From NCBI RefSeq assembly GCF_041916735.1, contig NZ_JAYRYY010000002.1: a stretch of 64,000 nt of DNA, one strand, 5' to 3'. Below the pieces are notes generated by a model. It searched no databases. It was not told the DNA's origin and saw only the letters and a program-made list of their open reading frames with translations. Each line of letters opens with the position of its first letter. Positions within the stretch are counted from its first letter, which is position 1. Made by a program: the position numbers and the translations under genes. The stretch comes from Zoogloea sp016790385. Lineage in GTDB: Bacteria > Pseudomonadota > Gammaproteobacteria > Burkholderiales > Rhodocyclaceae. Positions 26,269 through 34,077 of the stretch are shown piece after piece.

Positions 26269-27669
26269 ATGGACAACACCAGCCGCCGCATTGCCGACTA
26301 CGCCGTGGCCATGCAGCACGCCCCCGTGACCGGCGGCTCGGCCGACGCCGTGACCCGCCACCTCATCGACTCGGTGGCCTGCGCCTTTGGTGCCCTGGGC
26401 GCCCGCCCGGCGCGGGTGGCCCGCACCATCGCCGGCACCGCCAGCAGCAGCGCCGGCGCCTCGGTGTTCGGCCTGGCCCGGCCCACCACGCCCGAGTACG
26501 CCACCTTTGCCAACACCGTGATGGTGCGCTACCTGGACTACAACGACACCGGCAACGGCGGCCACCCCAGCGACATGATGTCCGGCGTGCTGGCCCTGGG
26601 CGAAGCCCGGGCGGCCAGCGGCCGCGAGATCATCCGCGCCATCCACGCCGCCTACGAAACCTACGCCGCCATCCGCCGCGGCGGCCTGTATGGCAACCTG
26701 CTGCGCAACAAGCACGTGGACCAGATCTACGCCACCCTGGGCGCCGTGGTGGGCGCCGGCGTGATCCTGGGCCTGGACCACGAACGCATGGGCCACGCCA
26801 TCGCCCTGGCCCTCACCCCCAACATCCCCATGCGCGTCACCCGCACCGGCCTCATCTCCGACTGGAAGGGCTGCGCCACTGCCCACGGCACCATGAACGC
26901 CGTGTTCGCCGCACGGCTGGCCGAGCAAGGCCTCACCGGCCCCGACCGGCCGTTTGAAGGCCTCGCCGCCTTCTACGAGATGCTGGGCATCCCGCCCCTC
27001 GACCTGTCCACCCTGGGCCAGCCCCGCAACGGGCTGTCGGCCCTGCACAGTACCGGCCTCAAGTACTACCCCGCCGACTACAACGGCCAGGGGCCCATCG
27101 CCCTCGCCCGGGCCCTGCGCAGCGAAGCCGCCCTGGACGACATCGACCAGATCATCGTGGCCGTGCACTGGGGCGGCCTGCACGCCATCGGCGGCGGCGC
27201 CGGCGACCATGACGAAAAGTGGGACCCGCAAACCCGCGAAGTGGCCGACCACAGCATGGCCTACCTGGTGGCCGTGGCCCTGGTGGATGGCGACGTGACC
27301 GTGGACAGCTTCAGCGAAGCCCGCATCGGCGACCCCGCCCTGCGCCCGCTGATGCAGAAGATCACCGTGATCGACGACCCCGAACTCACCGCCGAACACG
27401 CCGGCGAGCTGCCCCGCTGGCCCTCCCGGGTCGAGCTGGTGCTCAAGGACGGGCGCCGCCTGGGGCGCGCCTCCGGGCCGCCCAAGGGCCACCCCCTCAA
27501 CCCCATGGACGATCACGAACTGGAAGCCAAGTTCTGGCGCATGGCCGACCGCGCCCTGCCCCGCGAGCAAGGCCGGATCTGGCTCGAAACCCTGTGGTCC
27601 TTCGCCGGCCTGGACGACATCCGCCCCCTGATGAGCCTGTACCGCAGCCTCGCCGTCCCCGCCGCCTGA
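26269..27669 (+). CDS. MmgE/PrpD family protein
   Basis: 466 residues. MmgE/PrpD enzymes include 2-methylcitrate dehydratase, cis-aconitate decarboxylase and related dehydratases/epimerases. Conserved text includes RHLIDSVACAFGALGARPAR, the YLDYNDTGNGGHPSDMM substrate-site block (about residue 87-103), KHVDQIYATLG, and WKGCATAHGTMNAV. No prpB/prpC or other methylcitrate genes are nearby, so a methylcitrate role is unlikely here. It begins 20 bp after the aminotransferase stop with GGAG before the ATG, and leaves 8 bp to the next gene. Its reaction in this cluster is unknown. Confidence 0.9.
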   Translation: MDNTSRRIADYAVAMQHAPVTGGSADAVTRHLIDSVACAFGALGARPARVARTIAGTASSSAGASVFGLARPTTPEYATFANTVMVRYLDYNDTGNGGHPSDMMSGVLALGEARAASGREIIRAIHAAYETYAAIRRGGLYGNLLRNKHVDQIYATLGAVVGAGVILGLDHERMGHAIALALTPNIPMRVTRTGLISDWKGCATAHGTMNAVFAARLAEQGLTGPDRPFEGLAAFYEMLGIPPLDLSTLGQPRNGLSALHSTGLKYYPADYNGQGPIALARALRSEAALDDIDQIIVAVHWGGLHAIGGGAGDHDEKWDPQTREVADHSMAYLVAVALVDGDVTVDSFSEARIGDPALRPLMQKITVIDDPELTAEHAGELPRWPSRVELVLKDGRRLGRASGPPKGHPLNPMDDHELEAKFWRMADRALPREQGRIWLETLWSFAGLDDIRPLMSLYRSLAVPAA

Positions 27670-27677
27670 AGCCCGTC

Positions 27678-28796
27678 ATGCCCGCCACGCCCGCTCCCTG
27701 CATCCTGTTTCTCTCCGGCGCCAGCCTGGTCGGCCAGAACATCCTGTCGGCCCTGGCCGGCCGCCGCGCCGGGCTGCACCTGGCCGCCATCAACAGCGTC
27801 GCCAACGAACCCGCCCTGTTCGACTTTGACGAAGCCTTCCTGGCCGGCAACTTGAAAGACGACCCCGACGCCTTCGGCCAACGCTTCGACCAGATCGTCA
27901 AAAGCCTCCAGCCCCGCCTCGTCATCCCCTGCCGCGACGACGACGTGGCCTGGCTGGCCGCCCGCGCCCAGGCCCGCCCCAACCCGGCCCTCCCCTTTTT
28001 GTGCGGCGCCCCCGGCCCGGCCCTGGCCATGCTCGACAAGGCCGCCAGCGCCGACCTGTCGGCCCGCCACGGCCTGCCCTACGCCGCCACCCTGGCCACC
28101 GACACCGACGCCGCCCGGCTCATCGACTTTGCCGCCCGCCACGGCTACCCCCTGATCGCCAAACCCCGCCAGGGCTTCGCCTCCCGGGGCGTCTTCCTGG
28201 TGCACAACGAAGCCCAGCTCGCCCGCCTGGCCGGCCGCCCCGACACCATCCTGCAACGCTACCTGGGCGACCGCGCCGAGGCACAGGCCTACCTGGACGG
28301 CATCGCCCGCGACGGCATCCCCCTCTTCCACAGCTTCGAAGCCGACAAGCACTCCCTTCAAGCCTTCATCGCCCCCGACGGCAGCCTCAAGGGCCTGCTG
28401 GCGACCCGCCACGCCATGCGCCAGGGCCGCAGCGAACACGTCGCCCGCCACGACGACCCCGCCCTGCTCCAGCTCGGCCAGCGCTGCGCCCAGGCCTTTG
28501 CCGCCGAAGGCTGGCGCGGCCCCCTCAACATCCAGTGCCAGCGCACCCCCGAGGGCAACTACGCCATCTACGAATACAACGGCCGCTACACCGGCGCCAC
28601 CGGCGCCCGCCAGCTGCTGGGCTACGACGAAGTAGGCATGGGGCTGGAACACTTCGGCGGCATCCGGCTGCCGGAAAGCCCGGCACCGCACGCCTGGCCC
28701 GATGCGGTGCAACGCCTGCCGGTGAGCCGGGCGGTGGAGGCGGGATGGGTGGAAACGCTGGAAGGAACGGGGCATTGGCGGGGGCGGCGGGGGTGA
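27678..28796 (+). CDS. ATP-grasp enzyme
   Basis: 372 residues, starting MPATPAPCILFLSGASLVGQ (a Rossmann-like preATP-grasp domain). ATP-grasp signatures: YPLIAKPRQGFASRGVFLV near residues 156-175 for the nucleotide lysine and glycine loop, and YEYNGRYTGATGA near 303 for the metal-binding Glu/Asn. Such enzymes join a carboxylate to an amine or thiol via an acyl-phosphate, as in CarB-like, PylC-like and peptide ligases; the substrate here is not evident. It is the last gene of the cluster, 8 bp after MmgE/PrpD. Confidence 0.88.
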   Translation: MPATPAPCILFLSGASLVGQNILSALAGRRAGLHLAAINSVANEPALFDFDEAFLAGNLKDDPDAFGQRFDQIVKSLQPRLVIPCRDDDVAWLAARAQARPNPALPFLCGAPGPALAMLDKAASADLSARHGLPYAATLATDTDAARLIDFAARHGYPLIAKPRQGFASRGVFLVHNEAQLARLAGRPDTILQRYLGDRAEAQAYLDGIARDGIPLFHSFEADKHSLQAFIAPDGSLKGLLATRHAMRQGRSEHVARHDDPALLQLGQRCAQAFAAEGWRGPLNIQCQRTPEGNYAIYEYNGRYTGATGARQLLGYDEVGMGLEHFGGIRLPESPAPHAWPDAVQRLPVSRAVEAGWVETLEGTGHWRGRRG

Positions 28797-28944
28797 GGGG
28801 CAATACCAAGGGGCGCCTGGCTGATTGCCGCCGAGGTGATTGCCCGTAACCAGGACAAGTCCGTCCGATGACCCAGGTGCGCGTTGAGCAGTCGGCCTCG
28901 CTACGCATCGAGAGACCTACCGCCACACCCGCGAGCGCTGAGGC

Positions 28945-29184
28945 GTGGAGCAGGCGAACCGTTACCTGACCGAGCTGTTTGAAGCCTTCGAAATACTCGA
29001 CACACACGGGGTGGTCTTACGCCCGATTCCCACCTCCTGCGACATGCAGGGACACTTCTTCCGCTACGAGAAGCACTTTGTCTATTGGAAGCGGCTCGGC
29101 AACGGTGACATCGGTATCGTCACCGAGCCGCACGAGCACCTGCACCAGATCGAACGCTTCCGGGAAGATTTCAGGCAGTCGTGA
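28945..29184 (+). CDS. Small hypothetical protein, possibly truncated or toxin-like
   Basis: 79 residues starting GTG; the next upstream in-frame codon but one is TGA, so it cannot extend further. Sequence (EQANRYLTELFEAFEILDTH, HFVYWKRLGNGDIGIVTEPH, LHQIERFREDFRQS) has balanced composition and looks like real coding. I do not recognise a family; size and position next to a defence operon fit a toxin or antitoxin remnant, which is a guess. No clear ribosome site precedes the GTG. An ATG at 28868 opens a different, 33-codon frame. Confidence 0.4.
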   Translation: MEQANRYLTELFEAFEILDTHGVVLRPIPTSCDMQGHFFRYEKHFVYWKRLGNGDIGIVTEPHEHLHQIERFREDFRQS

Positions 29185-29268
29185 TTCGACCTGAACGAAG
29201 CTCGCCGATGTGCGGATCTGCCACAGCAGGAACGACGAGTACATCGATTCCTCATTGAGCCGCCCTGC

Positions 29269-32145
29269 TTACATCGGCATCAATATCCCTTCGCCGGTCG
29301 ATGGGGAGGGCGCTGCACTCCGGGCGTGGAACGCGATCACGTCATCCACCTTCGACGGCTCCCCCTTCACCACGTCCCAGCACCACGTACCAAACCCGCC
29401 ACGGGTATTGACGGCGCGCACCCAGGCATCCAGGGCCATGCGCTTGCTGCGGTTCTGGTCGGAGTCCTCGCCCTTGATCTCAAGGATCAGATGCTTGCCA
29501 TTGGCCAGGCGGATCAGAAAGTCCGGGACGTACTTTCTGCGGCTGCCGCGCCACAGATAATGGAGCTGGAAGCCAAGGTGATCGTTCTTGGCATAGGCCG
29601 CGACATCCGGACGCTTCTCCAGGCGCTGAACCGTGTAGTGCTCCCATGTGCTGTCGACCACGGCATGACTGATCTGTGATCGGGTCGTTTCCAGGCACGG
29701 CTTCGTGGAATACCACGTGCGCATGGCGCGGGTGCTGCCAATGGGAAACTCGGGATCGAAGACGGGCTCCAGCCGCTCGGCGTTCTCTTGGTGCACATGC
29801 TCGATGACATGCTGCACCAGCGTGTCCATCGAGAGCGCCACCAGGATCCGCTTGCGCAGCGGATCCTGGTGGAAGAGCGAGGGGATCTCCAGCTTGTCCG
29901 AGTTGAAGAACGCTTCCACCAGCCCCACGAGCTGCTGGATCAGCGACGCCCGGCTACCCGTGAAGCCATGCTGAACCGTCTCGAAAGCCTTGCGTGCCGC
30001 CACGAAGAGAAGACGCTGGAGGCGAAAGTCTTCGGGCAGCTTTTCCAGATCGATGGAAACGGCCTTTGCCAGATCGGCGGTTCCACCCAAGGCCGGGGCC
30101 AGATCGGCACTCACGCGGATCTGGGCCGGATCCAGCTTCAGAGCCGGCATCTTCGCCAGGTCGATCTCCAGCCGGGGGCGGACGACAAAGTCGACGCGCA
30201 GCACATTCGGCCAGCTGATCTCCCGTTCGCTGCGCTCCTTGAGCGCCTCGATCTGGGTGCTGTGCCGGGGCGGCGGAGGCGGCTCACCGTCGCCGTCCGC
30301 ATCCTGAAAGATGGACAAGGGCACACCGAAGACATTGACGAACTCGGCGCGAAAGAGCTGGCGCTCGATACCGTCCGGGCACACCACGGGCTCCGTGTCG
30401 TAGGTCACCCGGCGCAGGCCGCGACCTATTACCTGCTCGCACAGCAACTGGCTGGTGAAGGCGCGCAGGCCCATGATGTGGGTGACGTTCTTGGCATCCC
30501 AGCCCTCAGATAACATGGCCACCGAGATCACGTTCTGGAGATCCTGGCCGGCGGTATTGCGCTTGCCGACGTTATCCACGATGGCCCGCAGCAACTCCTC
30601 CTTCTTGAGCGGCCTCAACGCCTCCTTGCGCCATTCCGGAATCCGGGCGGCCTCCAGGATCTCCTGCAGGACAGCCTCGTAGGCCTTGTCGGTGCCAGCC
30701 GTCTCACCGATCTCCGCCTTTTCCAGCACGCGGGAGTCCACTCGCAGGGTTCGTTCAGGCGCCTTCAGTTCGGGCCAGTAGGCATCACCATGCCGGAAGT
30801 AGTGCTCAATACGCGCGGCCGTTTCCGTCCGGTTGCAGACGGTCAGCATCACCGGCGGGGACGGATGGCCGCTTTCACGCCAGGCCTCCATGGTGGCCCG
30901 CCAGTCGGCACCCAACAGGGTGTATGCCTCCTGAACGATCTGCGGGAGCGCCTCATGGGGCTCTGCTCCGCGTCGGTTCAAATCCTCCGACACCTCGGGC
31001 TCACGATAGAGGTGATAGAGCTTGGTCCGATAGGTCTGCGCATTGGGCAGCGCATTGTCGCGGATAACCACACGAGGGGTCTTGACCAGACCGGCCTCGA
31101 TGGCGTCATTGAGCCCGAAGTCGGACACCACCCATTCGAACAGCGAAGACTCGGTGCTGGTCTTGCCCGTCGGCGCAAAGGGCGTGGCAGAGAGATCGAA
31201 GCAGCGGATGATCCGCCGCGTCTTGTGGATGCGGTCAAGGCCCTCGATCCAGCGCGTAGCCTCATCCAGATCGATGCCGAGGGCTTCCGCGTCCTTCCTG
31301 CTGACCTTGAGTTCTGGGGGCTTGCGGTAGGCGTGGTGGGCCTCGTCGTTGATGATCAGGATGTCCTTGTGGCTGGACAGCTTGCCGAGCACGCGACGAA
31401 CGTAGGCCTCGTCACTCTCCGCACCTTTCCTGACCACCGAGCGCTCCTGCTCCTTGAGCGGCATGAGGCTGTGCCAGTTCTGGATGCCCAGCTCAAGCTG
31501 ATTGAGCTTCTGGCGCATGCCCTCGTTGGGGCACAGGTTGAAAAGATCGTAGTAGTTCCCGGCGTGGCCGGGATACAGCACCTGCAGGCGCTCCTTGACC
31601 GTAAGGCCGGGGGCGACGATGAACACCGCCCGCGAGAAATCCTTGTTTCGCTTCGGGTAGGTAAGCGCGTTCAGCACCTGCCAGGTGATGATCATCGCCA
31701 TCACGGTGGTCTTGCCCGAGCCCGTCGCCATCTTGCTGCACAGGCGTTCCCACAGCCCGCCGTCCCCCGGAATGGCAATGCCCTGCTTGAAGTCGGGCGG
31801 CGCCTCCACGTGCCAGACCAGCGTCTCGATGGCCTCGATCTGACAGAAGTAGAAAGCGTTCTGGCGGGTGCTGTGCTCGTCGTCCCGCCAATGGCCGAGC
31901 AACTGACGGGTGATGGTGGTCACGCCGGGGTAGCCGGCGTCGCGCCAGGCATCGACCCGCTGGCGGATCCGATTGACCAGCGCCAGCTCCACGGTGCGGA
32001 CGGTATTGTTGCGTGTATCGAAGATCTCGTAGCCGGCGGGGCGGCGCCCTTCCTTAAGGGCCAGCGTGTTGTCGCCCTGGCGCAGCCAGTGATGCGTAGG
32101 GCGCTCGAAGGGCGAAGCGATGATCAGGGAACGGGCCGAACTCAT
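29269..32145 (-). CDS. Type III-like restriction enzyme: DEAH helicase with C-terminal nuclease
   Basis: 958 residues of the BPTD_3080-like restriction family. Helicase motifs: I in KMATGSGKTTVMAMI near 145, II in IINDEAHHAYR near 263, III in FDLSATPFAP near 315 and VI in EQVIGRGLRRV near 580. The C terminus has PDFLIRLANGKHLILEIKG near 872, the D...ExK nuclease signature. It would translocate and cut unmodified DNA, paired with the methyltransferase two genes upstream. Its ATG overlaps the stop of the AlbA_2 gene (ATGA), tying expression to the operon. Confidence 0.9.
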   Translation of the reverse strand: MSSARSLIIASPFERPTHHWLRQGDNTLALKEGRRPAGYEIFDTRNNTVRTVELALVNRIRQRVDAWRDAGYPGVTTITRQLLGHWRDDEHSTRQNAFYFCQIEAIETLVWHVEAPPDFKQGIAIPGDGGLWERLCSKMATGSGKTTVMAMIITWQVLNALTYPKRNKDFSRAVFIVAPGLTVKERLQVLYPGHAGNYYDLFNLCPNEGMRQKLNQLELGIQNWHSLMPLKEQERSVVRKGAESDEAYVRRVLGKLSSHKDILIINDEAHHAYRKPPELKVSRKDAEALGIDLDEATRWIEGLDRIHKTRRIIRCFDLSATPFAPTGKTSTESSLFEWVVSDFGLNDAIEAGLVKTPRVVIRDNALPNAQTYRTKLYHLYREPEVSEDLNRRGAEPHEALPQIVQEAYTLLGADWRATMEAWRESGHPSPPVMLTVCNRTETAARIEHYFRHGDAYWPELKAPERTLRVDSRVLEKAEIGETAGTDKAYEAVLQEILEAARIPEWRKEALRPLKKEELLRAIVDNVGKRNTAGQDLQNVISVAMLSEGWDAKNVTHIMGLRAFTSQLLCEQVIGRGLRRVTYDTEPVVCPDGIERQLFRAEFVNVFGVPLSIFQDADGDGEPPPPPRHSTQIEALKERSEREISWPNVLRVDFVVRPRLEIDLAKMPALKLDPAQIRVSADLAPALGGTADLAKAVSIDLEKLPEDFRLQRLLFVAARKAFETVQHGFTGSRASLIQQLVGLVEAFFNSDKLEIPSLFHQDPLRKRILVALSMDTLVQHVIEHVHQENAERLEPVFDPEFPIGSTRAMRTWYSTKPCLETTRSQISHAVVDSTWEHYTVQRLEKRPDVAAYAKNDHLGFQLHYLWRGSRRKYVPDFLIRLANGKHLILEIKGEDSDQNRSKRMALDAWVRAVNTRGGFGTWCWDVVKGEPSKVDDVIAFHARSAAPSPSTGEGILMPM

Positions 32146-34064
32146 GATGGGGTGCTTTCGCTGGCGTCAGCCGTGCTGCGGTAGGCTTGCTGGGGGTGGG
32201 TCAGATTGTCGGGAAAATGCAGCCTCAAAAGGCCTGTACGGAACATCGGGCTGAGGTGATCCTCCTGCAGGCCCTTGGTGCCGCGGCCGAGCAGGACACC
32301 CAGTTGCTGGAGGGTCAGAAACTCGTCCTGGCACAAGCCCCGGATCATCGCCCGCATCACCGCCGGCTTGACCCGGCGGCGTTCCCTGACCGGCTTCGCC
32401 TGGAGCCATAGCTGCGCCCCTCCCGCCAGGCCGGAGAGTTCTGGCGGCATTGCCGCTGCAGGAGCCTGGACAAGGGGGGGAGCTCCCTCGCTAAGGGGGG
32501 GAGCTCCGTCGCTAAGGGGGGGAGCTCCTTCGCTAAGGGGGGGAGCTTGCTCTGCCAAGGCGGGGAGTTCGCCGGGAATGAAGTAACGGGTGCCCCGCCC
32601 AACGCCGTCCGACTCGAGAAAACCCTGCTGCACCAGGCCGCCCAGCATGCGCGTGATATCCACGCGATGGAGGGTCAGCATGCCCTGCAGGCGCTGGTTG
32701 GTGACCGTTCCCTCCAGCTGGGCCGTCACAAGCGCATGCACCTCATCACCACTCAAATCACCAAAGTCCGTGCCAAAGCGCCCACGCAAGCGGGTCAGAA
32801 TCTCTTCCGGCAGCAGGCTCAACATCGGCAGTTCCAGCACCACACGTTCCGGGCGATGGGATTCGCGCAAGACCGGTGACTGCCAATGCGCCTCGGCCCA
32901 ACTGGAGCGGATCTTGTCGATTCCCGACCCCGCCTTGTCACCCGCGCCCAGCATCTGGAACATCAACTGCAGCGACTTGTTACGGCACTCGCTGACACCT
33001 CCCTTCAACAATTGCTCCCGCGATACCAGCAATGTCCCCGGGTTGGAAAACTCCAGGCGGTCGGGCCAGCGGTCGATCACAACCCCCCCCTGGCCCGAGT
33101 AATCGGCGTGGATCAGGGCATTGACCAGCGCCTCCTGAAAGGCCTCAATGACAGGGGTCGCACTGGTTCGATAGCCGTCTGCATCCACCCGGAAGGGCCG
33201 CTTGACCCCCGGCCCGACCGAAAGCTTCTGCATCACCAGTTGATAGAACTGGAAGAGGTTGCCCTCCCAGGTGCCATCCAGGTGCAGACGATCCGTCCAC
33301 CGAACCTCCGGGTCTTCACCAAACCGCTCCCGGTAGTCGAGCTGAAAGCCCGGGACCGCGGCCGGGTCGCGAATCGCCTGCTCCCGGCCGAACATCAGCA
33401 AACCGGCGAGGGTCAGCCCCTCCTGCCCCGACCGTCGGTCACGTCGCCACCCCCCGAGCTTGCCGAGCAGGCCCAGGTCGTCCTCGGCCAGCCACACATG
33501 GGAACCACGCGATACAAAGCGGTTGCGGTACTGCCGCAGGGAGTCGATGTGCAGATCATCGAGCCCGAAGCCTTCGAGAATGCGGCTGTCCGCGGGCTCT
33601 TCGGCCTGGTCGGCAAACATCCGCCGAACCTCCGCCTCGGTGCACAGATAGTCCCCTTCGAAATTGCGGCGGAACGTGCCCCGCAGCGGATTGGTACCGA
33701 TGAACACCGGCCTTTGGTGGCGGTCTGCACGGGGCACCACAATGCGGATGACGGCCCGGTCGGGGTCTTCAAGCCTGACGATCCGGGCATCCTGGTCGCG
33801 CAGCAGGTTGAGGCTGGTCTTGGAGGGGTTGTTGAGGGTGTTCCAGAAGTCGGAGAGCATCTTCTCCGGGTCATTGACCCCGTGCAGGTCAAGGGCGCCT
33901 GCACGCTGGGTGATGCCCAGCCAGATCGTGCCGCCATCGGTGTTGGCAAAGGCGCCGTAGGTTTCCCAAAGGTCGCGGGGAAGGCCGCCTCGCGCGGCCT
34001 TGTACTCCACATCGACACCCTCGAAGAAATCCAGGTTGCTGAAGAGGTTAAGCTGTCCGCTCAT
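32142..34064 (-). CDS. ATP-binding protein with AlbA_2 (Schlafen-like) domain
   Basis: 640 residues from the ATG at 34064, preceded by AAGGAGG at 34073-34079. Residues about 14-140 are an AlbA_2/Schlafen-type domain (VEYKAARGGLPRDLWETYGA; FANTDGGTIWLGI). A GHKL-type ATP-binding region follows (EALVNALIHADYSGQGGVVI near residue 320; GAGDKAGSGIDKI). Winged-helix segments lie near residue 450. A C-terminal linker of repeated APPLSEG units (about residues 508-530) leads to a last helical domain. In the operon it sits between methyltransferase and helicase-nuclease, so it is probably a partner of the restriction system, with an unknown role (ATPase, sensor or specificity aid). Confidence 0.85.
   Translation of the reverse strand: MSGQLNLFSNLDFFEGVDVEYKAARGGLPRDLWETYGAFANTDGGTIWLGITQRAGALDLHGVNDPEKMLSDFWNTLNNPSKTSLNLLRDQDARIVRLEDPDRAVIRIVVPRADRHQRPVFIGTNPLRGTFRRNFEGDYLCTEAEVRRMFADQAEEPADSRILEGFGLDDLHIDSLRQYRNRFVSRGSHVWLAEDDLGLLGKLGGWRRDRRSGQEGLTLAGLLMFGREQAIRDPAAVPGFQLDYRERFGEDPEVRWTDRLHLDGTWEGNLFQFYQLVMQKLSVGPGVKRPFRVDADGYRTSATPVIEAFQEALVNALIHADYSGQGGVVIDRWPDRLEFSNPGTLLVSREQLLKGGVSECRNKSLQLMFQMLGAGDKAGSGIDKIRSSWAEAHWQSPVLRESHRPERVVLELPMLSLLPEEILTRLRGRFGTDFGDLSGDEVHALVTAQLEGTVTNQRLQGMLTLHRVDITRMLGGLVQQGFLESDGVGRGTRYFIPGELPALAEQAPPLSEGAPPLSDGAPPLSEGAPPLVQAPAAAMPPELSGLAGGAQLWLQAKPVRERRRVKPAVMRAMIRGLCQDEFLTLQQLGVLLGRGTKGLQEDHLSPMFRTGLLRLHFPDNLTHPQQAYRSTADASESTPS
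32472..32550 (-). repeat. 21-bp in-frame repeats with poly-C runs
   Basis: Three near-perfect copies of a 21-bp unit plus a degenerate fourth. On the plus strand each contains a run of seven G followed by AGCTCC and TCGCTAA. They encode APPLSEG/APPLSDG. Four C7 runs (coding strand) occur within 80 bp. Confidence 0.85.
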
Positions 34065-34077
34065 CTCGCCGCCCTCC

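Noticed and set aside
26269..27669. PrpD as part of a methylcitrate cycle
   Set aside because: No prpB, prpC or acnD nearby and the gene is embedded in a different cluster.
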